Below the pieces are notes generated by a model, which searched no databases, was not told the DNA's origin, and was given only the letters and a program-made list of their open reading frames with translations. 64,000 nt of DNA, taken from contig NC_080053.1 of NCBI RefSeq assembly GCF_026212465.1, positions 2,224,038 to 2,288,037 of the forward strand, read 5' to 3'. This document shows, piece by piece, positions 1-9,800 of this stretch. Made by a program: the position numbers and the translations under genes. Origin of the DNA: Amaranthus tricolor (Eukaryota; Streptophyta; Magnoliopsida; Caryophyllales; Amaranthaceae). Positions within the stretch are counted from its first letter, which is position 1. Each line of letters begins with the position of its first letter.

Positions 1-46
1 GGAAACATCCTTGGTCAGCAATCTAACACTTGATGCATTTGCATCA
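1..46 (-). repeat. Family 1 LTR, partial (3' LTR of copy A)
   Basis: These 46 bases match the last 46 bases of the complete LTRs ending at 3436 and 6826, including the terminal palindrome TGATGCATTTGCATCA. The rest of this LTR lies left of the window. Confidence 0.9.
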
Positions 47-59
47 ACTCCTCCCTCTT
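47..59 (-). other. Polypurine tract, family 1 copy A
   Basis: On the minus strand this reads AAGAGGGAGGAGT and directly abuts the LTR terminus TGATGCA. That is the usual position of the plus-strand primer of an LTR retrotransposon. Between it and the ORF stop (about 60-287) I see only AT-rich 3' untranslated sequence. Confidence 0.8.
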
Positions 60-287
60 GGAAAAAGAATTGTCCTCAATTCTTGACTTCCCATATATGC
101 TCGCTTCAAGAGGAACACACTATGCTGCACCCGATGCACTTGCTACTGCTGTCTTAAAGAACTCGTTGCACATCCTTCAACCTGTTGTTTTATTGCTGTT
201 CTATTACATGATTCTATTGCATAAAAGAACCTACTACACAACTACACTACTTTACACAACTACACTACTGCTGTTACTACATAAGTA

Positions 288-1601
288 TTACAAATATTCA
301 TTTGTACAGCGCAAATGCCCACTGATCAACACGTATGCTGATGGACCTGCTGGACTGTACACACACACTGTTCTGTTCCCATTTGCTGGACTGTTCCGTG
401 TAATTACACATGTAAGCATGAATGCCCTTGTTCTCACTTGCATAATTAACCATACCCATATGTTAAACAAGCTTACCAAGAAGATTAGCTTGCTTGTATT
501 GCCCATAACACCATGAACTTGTATCATTCTCCCCTTCTTAGAAAAAATTCGACCTCGAATTTTTGTAGGGTTAAACTCCACAAACGTACTATCATGCACA
601 TACTCAACAAAATACACCTTTGCAAACTCATGCTTCCTAGTTTGCTCTCCTTGTAAGCCAACCTCCAATCTTGGATGAGAATCCACTTTTTCAAAGCACT
701 CCATTGTAGAACCAACATTCTCCATGCCAACTGTCTCAACAACCTCCTCAAAGTCTTCATGGCTCTCCATACAAGGTATTTCAACCACTTCTTCACGAGT
801 CTCAACAATCTCTTCACAAGGCGCTTCGACCATTTCTTCAAATGTTTCAACAAACTCTTCACAATCTGATTCTGGATACTCATCATAGATGGGAGCCACA
901 TTTGAATACAAGTCAAGTTCCTCTTGTTTAGAAGCAATCCCATCATTTGGTTCTTGAATATCATCATGAGAAAGAGCCAATGATGTTTGTTCTTCAACCA
1001 TGCTTTCAAGATCATCACCAATCTCACCACAAGGTGTTTCAACATCTCCTTTATACTCATCAATCATTTCTTCACAAGATGCTTCAACAACCTCTTCAAG
1101 CTCTCCAACATTTTCAATAGAAGGTGTTTCAACCATTTCTTCAAGAGTTTCAGCAATCTCTTCACAAGATGCTTCAATAACTACTTCATTCTTTGATTCT
1201 GAAATATCATCATGAGAAGGAGCCAATGATGTTTGTTCTTCCACATGCTTGGGAATGATCTCAACCCTAACCCAAGGCGGCTTAACATAAGGATCATACT
1301 CATGAACAATCACCAATTTTGAGTCACCATACTCCTTTTGCAAGTTTTGTTGAAATGTTCTCTTTCCATAAGAACACCACATTTCCCTTTTTAATTCATA
1401 TATTTTTCCCCAAATATTCCTCAATTGTTTCTGCAACTTGTCAATTTCCTCCCAATACCCAAGTTGTACAAAAATCGCCTTTAAATGTTCAAGATAGGCT
1501 TCCTCATCCTCCAATGATTGTAGCTTGATTTTATCCTCTAATGCATGATCTAGTTTATCGAATGGTATAAGCTCGTCCACATTTAACTTTGATGATTCCA
1601 T
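288..1601 (-). CDS. Family 1 element ORF, 437 aa, acidic protein of unknown function (copy A)
   Basis: I do not recognise this protein by a named domain. It starts at an ATG about 900 nt downstream of the primer binding site. Residues 1-115 look like a folded, helix-rich part, with a heptad-like stretch at about 35-75 (LEHLKAIF... to KREMW) that could be a coiled coil. Residues about 120-300 are strongly acidic and internally repetitive: variants of CEEIVET and EEMVE recur, and EEQTSLAPSHDDI at 121-133 is repeated with one change at 203-215. The last 90 residues or so are hydrophobic or basic and look like read-through of noncoding 3' sequence. There is no CCHC knuckle, DTG/DSG protease, YxDD or DD35E motif. 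It could be a divergent Gag or a captured gene. The unit at 3678-4991 encodes the same protein without any break, so the ORF is intact rather than decayed. Confidence 0.6.
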   Translation of the reverse strand: MESSKLNVDELIPFDKLDHALEDKIKLQSLEDEEAYLEHLKAIFVQLGYWEEIDKLQKQLRNIWGKIYELKREMWCSYGKRTFQQNLQKEYGDSKLVIVHEYDPYVKPPWVRVEIIPKHVEEQTSLAPSHDDISESKNEVVIEASCEEIAETLEEMVETPSIENVGELEEVVEASCEEMIDEYKGDVETPCGEIGDDLESMVEEQTSLALSHDDIQEPNDGIASKQEELDLYSNVAPIYDEYPESDCEEFVETFEEMVEAPCEEIVETREEVVEIPCMESHEDFEEVVETVGMENVGSTMECFEKVDSHPRLEVGLQGEQTRKHEFAKVYFVEYVHDSTFVEFNPTKIRGRIFSKKGRMIQVHGVMGNTSKLIFLVSLFNIWVWLIMQVRTRAFMLTCVITRNSPANGNRTVCVYSPAGPSAYVLISGHLRCTNEYL

Positions 1602-2497
1602 CTTTTAGACTTAATAAAGGGTGAAAAGAAAAAGAAAGAAAAGACACGAGGTTTGGAATTTTGGTGTGCACCAAAACAGAATGCAACAGAAACAAAAGAG
1701 AATGCAAACAGCACAATTCAGAATCTGTGTGCTCTACTTTTGCTACTGTAAACCCGACCAAATCAACTCCAATACTGATGAAAATTGGTGACAACACAAC
1801 TCAAGATGTCTACAAACACCCCAAATTGAAATCACTCAAAAAGGTTGTGTGGTTTGATCACAAATCAAATTTTACTACACACATACAGTTTGAATTATTT
1901 CTGTGACCTTTGGTCAAAAACACTTACGCATCTTTTTTTTCCACAACCCCACTGACTACACAAAAAGGCTTACCAAAAACTAGACTCAAAATGAATCAAT
2001 GTGAAAAAAAAGAAACAATGAAAAAGACTCAAAAATGACTGATGAAAAGGTAAAATACAAAAGACTAAAGAAACTTGAACTATTCTGTATGTTGCAAAAA
2101 ACACACTGAATGGGTCTTTCAAGAAACCTATAAAACGTAAGAGAAAGTGCACAAATGATATGGTTTAATGATTATAGGATTGTGATTGATAATGTGATGG
2201 AAAATGAAGGCCAAAGAAAGTAATCTTGATAGGTTTTCGAAGACAACTTACTATGGTGTCCAGAACTGATCAACTGTGCGCAGTCTACAAAGAATCATGC
2301 ATATCTCCTTCACTACTCAATCAAATCCAATAATTCCAACGCCAAAAGTTCACCAACTCAATGAAGAATATGGTGCGAAAACAGTTTTGAAAAATACCCT
2401 CAAACGGTCCTCCAAATTGATCACGTTTCCAACCCAAAAAACTGACAGAACTGAACAACGGTTCCTCTGTGCGTACCTTGTCCCCTTCGTGAACCGT
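1602..2497 (-). other. Family 1 5' leader region, copy A
   Basis: About 900 bp lie between the primer binding site and the ORF start. The stretch is A-rich on the plus strand (for example around 1980-2060), with only short unsupported ORFs on either strand. It would be the untranslated leader of the element transcript and may hold packaging signals, but I see no specific motif. Confidence 0.6.
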
Positions 2498-2509
2498 GCT
2501 CTGATACCA
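2498..2509 (-). other. Primer binding site (initiator tRNA-Met), family 1 copy A
   Basis: The minus strand reads TGGTATCAGAGC, the standard plant initiator tRNA-Met complement used by many LTR retrotransposons. It begins three bases (ACT) after the 5' LTR end TGCATCA, as expected. It fixes the element's orientation as minus. Confidence 0.93.
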
Positions 2510-2512
2510 AGT

Positions 2513-3436
2513 TGATGCAAAACGAAGGGCCGATTGTGGCCTTTGTTATGCAATGATTCTCGTTGTTTAACAACCTTAATCACTTACACACGTGGAAGCC
2601 CAAAATACTTCACAAACAAACACACAGTCACTCAAAACGAACCAAGAAATCCCTTCTTGATTTTCCGATGTTGATGACTGAGGCACTTTGTCTGCCTTGT
2701 ATGATTACTCTACGATATTCACAATGCAAGGATGTTTTAAGCCTTGATTGTATTGCTACCTTGAGAATACGAGTTGCTATGTAACTCTTCAATCTCTCCG
2801 GCCAAAGTTGTCTCACAACTCTGATGAAGTTTGCAAATAAACTTCTAAAAAACAGAAAAATCCCTTTTTCTGAAATATACCTCAATTACTTTGATTTATC
2901 ACAACAATGTTCAACCTCTATTACATGGGGGAGGCCCTCCTTATATAGAGTCCTCAACTAATCATAACAGCTATAAAGTCACGAGCCTAATTAAAACGCA
3001 CGTGCTAATACATGGGTACTTAAAACAGAAACAAAACACTTAGACAAATTCTGATCTGCAAATCCTTCGAGCAGCCTTCCTTCAGCTCATCTTCTAGGAC
3101 TCCACGTGGATCTTTAGCATGGTCTTAGACCCTTGATGGCTAGCTCCAAGTACCAAGATTCCATTTCCACTTTAGCCCAGGTCATGGATGCATAGGTTTG
3201 GCCTCCACGTGTCGTGCAAGGTGGCCTGGTCGCTAGTTTGCTCTGCAGTTTAGATTCTGCTGAACTGTTCCCATTAGCTTGGGTTCTGCTGTTTGTTCCC
3301 AGTAGCCTGGGCTCTTCTGTCTGTTCCCATCTTCCTGTGCGTGATGCTGTTCCCTGGTGCTGCCTTGACTTTCTTGTTCCCACAATCCTTGGAAACATCC
3401 TTGGTCAGCAATCTAACACTTGATGCATTTGCATCA
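2513..3436 (-). repeat. Family 1 LTR, 924 bp, shared by copies A and B
   Basis: The LTR is bounded by TGATGCA at 2513 and TGCATCA at 3436, a 7-bp terminal inverted repeat with TG...CA ends. The primer binding site flanks it on the left and a polypurine tract on the right. It serves as 5' LTR of copy A and 3' LTR of copy B. It differs from the LTR at 5903-6826 at one place I noticed (G at 3053 against T at 6443), implying very recent duplication or strong homogenisation. Confidence 0.92.
2939..2948 (-). promoter_or_regulatory. LTR TATA box, family 1
   Basis: The minus strand reads CTATATAAGG in the middle of the LTR, a canonical plant TATA box. A short hairpin-forming sequence (GGAGGCCCTCC, 2930-2940) follows at once on the downstream side, so the transcript start is expected around 2910-2920. 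That splits the LTR into roughly 500 bp of U3 and 400 bp of R-U5. Confidence 0.7.
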
Positions 3437-3449
3437 ACTCCTCCCTCTT
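3437..3449 (-). other. Polypurine tract, family 1 copy B
   Basis: Same minus-strand AAGAGGGAGGAGT next to the LTR end at 3436 as in copy A. Confidence 0.8.
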
Positions 3450-3677
3450 GGAAAAAGAATTGTCCTCAATTCTTGACTTCCCATATATGCTCGCTTCAAG
3501 AGGAACACACTATGCTGCACCCGATGCACTTGCTACTGCTGTCTTAAAGAACTCGTTGCACATCCTTCAACCTGTTGTTTTATTGCTGTTCTATTACATG
3601 ATTCTATTGCATAAAAGAACCTACTACACAACTACACTACTTTACACAACTACACTACTGCTGTTACTACATAAGTA

Positions 3678-4991
3678 TTACAAATATTCATTTGTACAGC
3701 GCAAATGCCCACTGATCAACACGTATGCTGATGGACCTGCTGGACTGTACACACACACTGTTCTGTTCCCATTTGCTGGACTGTTCCGTGTAATTACACA
3801 TGTAAGCATGAATGCCCTTGTTCTCACTTGCATAATTAACCATACCCATATGTTAAACAAGCTTACCAAGAAGATTAGCTTGCTTGTATTGCCCATAACA
3901 CCATGAACTTGTATCATTCTCCCCTTCTTAGAAAAAATTCGACCTCGAATTTTTGTAGGGTTAAACTCCACAAACGTACTATCATGCACATACTCAACAA
4001 AATACACCTTTGCAAACTCATGCTTCCTAGTTTGCTCTCCTTGTAAGCCAACCTCCAATCTTGGATGAGAATCCACTTTTTCAAAGCACTCCATTGTAGA
4101 ACCAACATTCTCCATGCCAACTGTCTCAACAACCTCCTCAAAGTCTTCATGGCTCTCCATACAAGGTATTTCAACCACTTCTTCACGAGTCTCAACAATC
4201 TCTTCACAAGGCGCTTCGACCATTTCTTCAAATGTTTCAACAAACTCTTCACAATCTGATTCTGGATACTCATCATAGATGGGAGCCACATTTGAATACA
4301 AGTCAAGTTCCTCTTGTTTAGAAGCAATCCCATCATTTGGTTCTTGAATATCATCATGAGAAAGAGCCAATGATGTTTGTTCTTCAACCATGCTTTCAAG
4401 ATCATCACCAATCTCACCACAAGGTGTTTCAACATCTCCTTTATACTCATCAATCATTTCTTCACAAGATGCTTCAACAACCTCTTCAAGCTCTCCAACA
4501 TTTTCAATAGAAGGTGTTTCAACCATTTCTTCAAGAGTTTCAGCAATCTCTTCACAAGATGCTTCAATAACTACTTCATTCTTTGATTCTGAAATATCAT
4601 CATGAGAAGGAGCCAATGATGTTTGTTCTTCCACATGCTTGGGAATGATCTCAACCCTAACCCAAGGCGGCTTAACATAAGGATCATACTCATGAACAAT
4701 CACCAATTTTGAGTCACCATACTCCTTTTGCAAGTTTTGTTGAAATGTTCTCTTTCCATAAGAACACCACATTTCCCTTTTTAATTCATATATTTTTCCC
4801 CAAATATTCCTCAATTGTTTCTGCAACTTGTCAATTTCCTCCCAATACCCAAGTTGTACAAAAATCGCCTTTAAATGTTCAAGATAGGCTTCCTCATCCT
4901 CCAATGATTGTAGCTTGATTTTATCCTCTAATGCATGATCTAGTTTATCGAATGGTATAAGCTCGTCCACATTTAACTTTGATGATTCCAT
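3678..4991 (-). CDS. Family 1 element ORF, 437 aa, acidic protein of unknown function (copy B)
   Basis: The predicted protein is the same as that at 288-1601, exactly one 3390-bp unit away: an N-terminal helix-rich part, an acidic repeat region at about 120-300 and a hydrophobic tail. It is intact from ATG to stop. It lies between a primer binding site at 5888-5899 and a polypurine tract at 3437-3449, so copy B is structurally complete with two full LTRs (2513-3436 and 5903-6826). Function is unknown; the missing enzymes mean it would rely on a helper element. Confidence 0.6.
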   Translation of the reverse strand: MESSKLNVDELIPFDKLDHALEDKIKLQSLEDEEAYLEHLKAIFVQLGYWEEIDKLQKQLRNIWGKIYELKREMWCSYGKRTFQQNLQKEYGDSKLVIVHEYDPYVKPPWVRVEIIPKHVEEQTSLAPSHDDISESKNEVVIEASCEEIAETLEEMVETPSIENVGELEEVVEASCEEMIDEYKGDVETPCGEIGDDLESMVEEQTSLALSHDDIQEPNDGIASKQEELDLYSNVAPIYDEYPESDCEEFVETFEEMVEAPCEEIVETREEVVEIPCMESHEDFEEVVETVGMENVGSTMECFEKVDSHPRLEVGLQGEQTRKHEFAKVYFVEYVHDSTFVEFNPTKIRGRIFSKKGRMIQVHGVMGNTSKLIFLVSLFNIWVWLIMQVRTRAFMLTCVITRNSPANGNRTVCVYSPAGPSAYVLISGHLRCTNEYL

Positions 4992-5887
4992 CTTTTAGAC
5001 TTAATAAAGGGTGAAAAGAAAAAGAAAGAAAAGACACGAGGTTTGGAATTTTGGTGTGCACCAAAACAGAATGCAACAGAAACAAAAGAGAATGCAAACA
5101 GCACAATTCAGAATCTGTGTGCTCTACTTTTGCTACTGTAAACCCGACCAAATCAACTCCAATACTGATGAAAATTGGTGACAACACAACTCAAGATGTC
5201 TACAAACACCCCAAATTGAAATCACTCAAAAAGGTTGTGTGGTTTGATCACAAATCAAATTTTACTACACACATACAGTTTGAATTATTTCTGTGACCTT
5301 TGGTCAAAAACACTTACGCATCTTTTTTTTCCACAACCCCACTGACTACACAAAAAGGCTTACCAAAAACTAGACTCAAAATGAATCAATGTGAAAAAAA
5401 AGAAACAATGAAAAAGACTCAAAAATGACTGATGAAAAGGTAAAATACAAAAGACTAAAGAAACTTGAACTATTCTGTATGTTGCAAAAAACACACTGAA
5501 TGGGTCTTTCAAGAAACCTATAAAACGTAAGAGAAAGTGCACAAATGATATGGTTTAATGATTATAGGATTGTGATTGATAATGTGATGGAAAATGAAGG
5601 CCAAAGAAAGTAATCTTGATAGGTTTTCGAAGACAACTTACTATGGTGTCCAGAACTGATCAACTGTGCGCAGTCTACAAAGAATCATGCATATCTCCTT
5701 CACTACTCAATCAAATCCAATAATTCCAACGCCAAAAGTTCACCAACTCAATGAAGAATATGGTGCGAAAACAGTTTTGAAAAATACCCTCAAACGGTCC
5801 TCCAAATTGATCACGTTTCCAACCCAAAAAACTGACAGAACTGAACAACGGTTCCTCTGTGCGTACCTTGTCCCCTTCGTGAACCGT
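4992..5887 (-). other. Family 1 5' leader region, copy B
   Basis: Noncoding leader matching the one in copy A; nothing further seen in it. Confidence 0.6.
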
Positions 5888-5899
5888 GCTCTGATACCA
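5888..5899 (-). other. Primer binding site (initiator tRNA-Met), family 1 copy B
   Basis: TGGTATCAGAGC on the minus strand, three bases from the LTR that begins at 5903. Confidence 0.93.
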
Positions 5900-5902
5900 A
5901 GT

Positions 5903-6826
5903 TGATGCAAAACGAAGGGCCGATTGTGGCCTTTGTTATGCAATGATTCTCGTTGTTTAACAACCTTAATCACTTACACACGTGGAAGCCCAAAATACTT
6001 CACAAACAAACACACAGTCACTCAAAACGAACCAAGAAATCCCTTCTTGATTTTCCGATGTTGATGACTGAGGCACTTTGTCTGCCTTGTATGATTACTC
6101 TACGATATTCACAATGCAAGGATGTTTTAAGCCTTGATTGTATTGCTACCTTGAGAATACGAGTTGCTATGTAACTCTTCAATCTCTCCGGCCAAAGTTG
6201 TCTCACAACTCTGATGAAGTTTGCAAATAAACTTCTAAAAAACAGAAAAATCCCTTTTTCTGAAATATACCTCAATTACTTTGATTTATCACAACAATGT
6301 TCAACCTCTATTACATGGGGGAGGCCCTCCTTATATAGAGTCCTCAACTAATCATAACAGCTATAAAGTCACGAGCCTAATTAAAACGCACGTGCTAATA
6401 CATGGGTACTTAAAACAGAAACAAAACACTTAGACAAATTCTTATCTGCAAATCCTTCGAGCAGCCTTCCTTCAGCTCATCTTCTAGGACTCCACGTGGA
6501 TCTTTAGCATGGTCTTAGACCCTTGATGGCTAGCTCCAAGTACCAAGATTCCATTTCCACTTTAGCCCAGGTCATGGATGCATAGGTTTGGCCTCCACGT
6601 GTCGTGCAAGGTGGCCTGGTCGCTAGTTTGCTCTGCAGTTTAGATTCTGCTGAACTGTTCCCATTAGCTTGGGTTCTGCTGTTTGTTCCCAGTAGCCTGG
6701 GCTCTTCTGTCTGTTCCCATCTTCCTGTGCGTGATGCTGTTCCCTGGTGCTGCCTTGACTTTCTTGTTCCCACAATCCTTGGAAACATCCTTGGTCAGCA
6801 ATCTAACACTTGATGCATTTGCATCA
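5903..6826 (-). repeat. Family 1 LTR, 924 bp, 5' LTR of copy B
   Basis: Complete LTR with TGATGCA and TGCATCA ends and a TATA box at about 6329-6338 (minus strand). Its outer end joins the satellite directly at 6827, with no other sequence between. It carries a private T at 6443 where the LTRs at 3053 and 15969 have G. Confidence 0.92.
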
Positions 6827-9800
6827 AGAATGAACAAGGATCAATGAGCATTGAAGAATGAACGATGAAGAATGAACAAGGATCAATGATCAATGAACAA
6901 TGAACGATGAAGAATGAAACAGGATCAATGAGCATTGTAGAATGAACGATGAAGAATATACAAGGACCAATGATGAATAATGAATAAACGATAAAGAATG
7001 AACAAGGATCAATGATCATAGAAGAATGAACGATGAAGAATGAATATGGTTCATTGATCATTAAAGAATGAACGATGAAGAATGAACAAGGATCAATGAT
7101 CATTAAAGAATGTACGATTTAGAATGAACAAGGATAATTTTTCATTGAAGAATGAACGATGAAGAATGAACAAGGATCAATGATCAATAATGAATGAACG
7201 ATGAAGAATGAACAAGGATCAATGATTAATGAACAATGAACGATGAAGAATGAACAAGGATCAATGAGCATTGAAGAATGAATGATGAAGAATGAACAAG
7301 GATCAATGATCAATGAACAATGAACGATGAAGAATGAACGAGGATCAATGAGCATTGTAGAATGAACGATGAAGAATGAACAAGGATGAATGATCAATGA
7401 ACAATGAACGATGAAGAATGAACCAGGATCAATGAGCATTGAAGAATGAACGATGAAGAATGAACAAGGATCAATGATCAATGAACAATGAACGATGAAG
7501 AATGAAACAGGATCAATGAGCATTGTAGAATGAACGATGAAGAATATACAAGGATCAATGATGAATAATGAATGAACGATGAAGAATGAACAAGGATCAA
7601 TGATCATTGAAGAATGAACGATGAAGAATGAATATGGTTCAATGATCATTAAAGAATGAACGATGAAGAATGAACAAGGATCAATGATCAATGAACAATG
7701 AACGATGAAGAATGAACCAGGATCAATGAGCATTGAAGAATGAACGATTTAGAATGAACAAGAATCAATGATCATTGAAGATGGAACGATGAAGAATGAA
7801 CAAGGATCAATGAACATTGAAGAATGAACGATGAAGAATGAATATGGATCAATGATCATTAAAGAATGAACGATGAAGAATGAACAAGGATCAATGATCA
7901 TTGAAAAATGAACGATGAAGAATGAACAAGGATGAATGATCAATGAACAATGAACGATGAAGAATGAACCAGAATCAATGAGCATTGAAGAATGAACGAT
8001 GAAGAATGAACAAGGATCAATGATTAATGAACAATGAACGATGAAGAATGAACAAGGATCAATGATCAATGAACAATGAACGATGAAGAATGAACCAGGA
8101 TCAATGGGCATTGTAGAATAAACGATGAAGAATGTACAAGGATCAATGATGAATAATGAATGAACGATGAAGAATGAACAAGGATGAATGATCATTGAAG
8201 AATGAACGATGAAGAATGAACAAGGATCAATGATCATTGAAGAATGAACGATGAAGAATGAACAAGGATCAATGATCAATGAACAATGAACGATGAAGAA
8301 TGAACCAGGATCAATGAGCATTGAAGAATGAACGATTTAGAATGAACAAGGATCAATGATCATTGAAGATGGAACGATGAAGAATGAACAAGGATCAATG
8401 ATTAATGAACAATGAACGATGAAGAATGAACAAGGATCAATGAGCATTGAAGAATGAATGATGAAGAATGAACAAGGATCAATGATCAATGAACAATGAA
8501 CGATGAAGAATGAACGAGGATCAATGAGCATTGTAGAATGAACGATGAAGAATGTACAAGGATCAATGATGAATAATGAATAAACGATGAAGAATGAACA
8601 AGAATCAATGATCATTGAAGAATGAACGATGAATAATGAATATGGATCAATGATCATTAAAGAATGAACGATGAAGAATGAACAAGGATCAATGAACGAT
8701 GAAGAATGAACGATGAAGAATGAACAAGGATGAATGATCAATGAACAATGAACGATGAAGAATGAACAAGGATCAATGATTAATGAACAATGAACGATGA
8801 AGAATGAACAAGGATCAATGAGCATTGAAGAATGAACGATGAAGAATGAACAAGGATCAATGATCAATGAACAATGAACGATGAAGAATGAAACAGGATC
8901 AATGAGCATTGTAGAATGAACGATGAAGAATATACAAGGACCAATGATGAATAATGAATGAACGATAAAGAATGAACAAGGATCAATGATCATTGAAGAA
9001 TGAACGATGAAGAATGAATATGGTTCAATGATCATTAAAGAATGAACGATGAAGAATGAACAAGGATCAATGATCATTAAAGAATGTACGATTTAGAATG
9101 AACAAGGATAATTTGTCATTGAAGAATGAACGATGAAGAATGAACAAGGATCAATGATCAATAATGAATGAACGATGAAGAATGAACAAGGATCAATGAT
9201 TAATGAACAATGAACGATGAAGAATGAATATGGTTCAATGATCATTGAAGAATGAACGATGAAGAATGAACAAGGATCAATGATCAATAATGAATGAACG
9301 ATGAAGAATGAACAAGGATCAATGATTAATGAATAATGAACGATGAAGAATGAACAAGGATCAATGATCAATGAACAATGAATGATGAAGAATGAATCAG
9401 GATCAATGAGCATTGTAGAATGAACGATGAAGAATGTACAAGGATCAATGATGAATAATGAATGAACGATGAAGAATGAACAAGGATGAATGATCATTGA
9501 AGAATGAACGATGAAGAATGAACAAGGATCAATGATCATTGAAGAATGAACGATGAAGAATGAACAAGGATCAATGATCAATGAACAATGAACGATGAAG
9601 AATGAACCAGGATCAATGAGCATTGAAGAATGAACGATTTAGAATGAACAAGGATCAATGATCAATGAACAATGAACGATGAAGAATGAACCAGGATCAA
9701 TGAGCATTGAAGAATGAACGATTTAGAATGAACAAGGATCAATGATCATTGAAGATGGAACGATGAAGAATGAACAAGGATCAATGAACATTGAAGAATG

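Larger units (their letters stand above)
1..6826 (-). mobile_element. Family 1 non-autonomous LTR retrotransposon, tandem array sharing LTRs
   Basis: Two internal regions (47-2512 and 3437-5902) alternate with LTRs (1-46 partial, 2513-3436, 5903-6826), so the whole stretch repeats with a 3390-bp period and is nearly identical between units. Orientation is minus: the primer binding site lies at the right end of each internal region and the polypurine tract at the left. Each internal region is only 2466 bp and encodes one 437-codon ORF of unknown function, with no protease, RT, RNase H or integrase motif, so the element must be mobilised by enzymes supplied elsewhere. The shared-LTR arrangement is what unequal or ectopic LTR-LTR recombination produces. 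The left end of the array is outside the window, so a target-site duplication cannot be tested. Confidence 0.9.

Noticed and set aside
58..516. Plus-strand 152-codon ORF repeated at 3448 and 12974
   Set aside because: It overlaps the element's 3' untranslated region and the minus-strand ORF, is hydrophobic and low in complexity, and runs against the element's orientation; a shadow ORF.
524..1063. 179-codon minus-strand ORF overlapping the 437-codon ORF in another frame
   Set aside because: Its composition (Leu, Lys and Trp rich) is the frame-shifted image of the acidic repeats, with no independent support.
2350..2375. Possible seed of the satellite inside family 1 (AATGAAGAATATGG near 2360)
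   Set aside because: The match is about 14 bases in an A-rich context, with no flanking similarity; likely chance.
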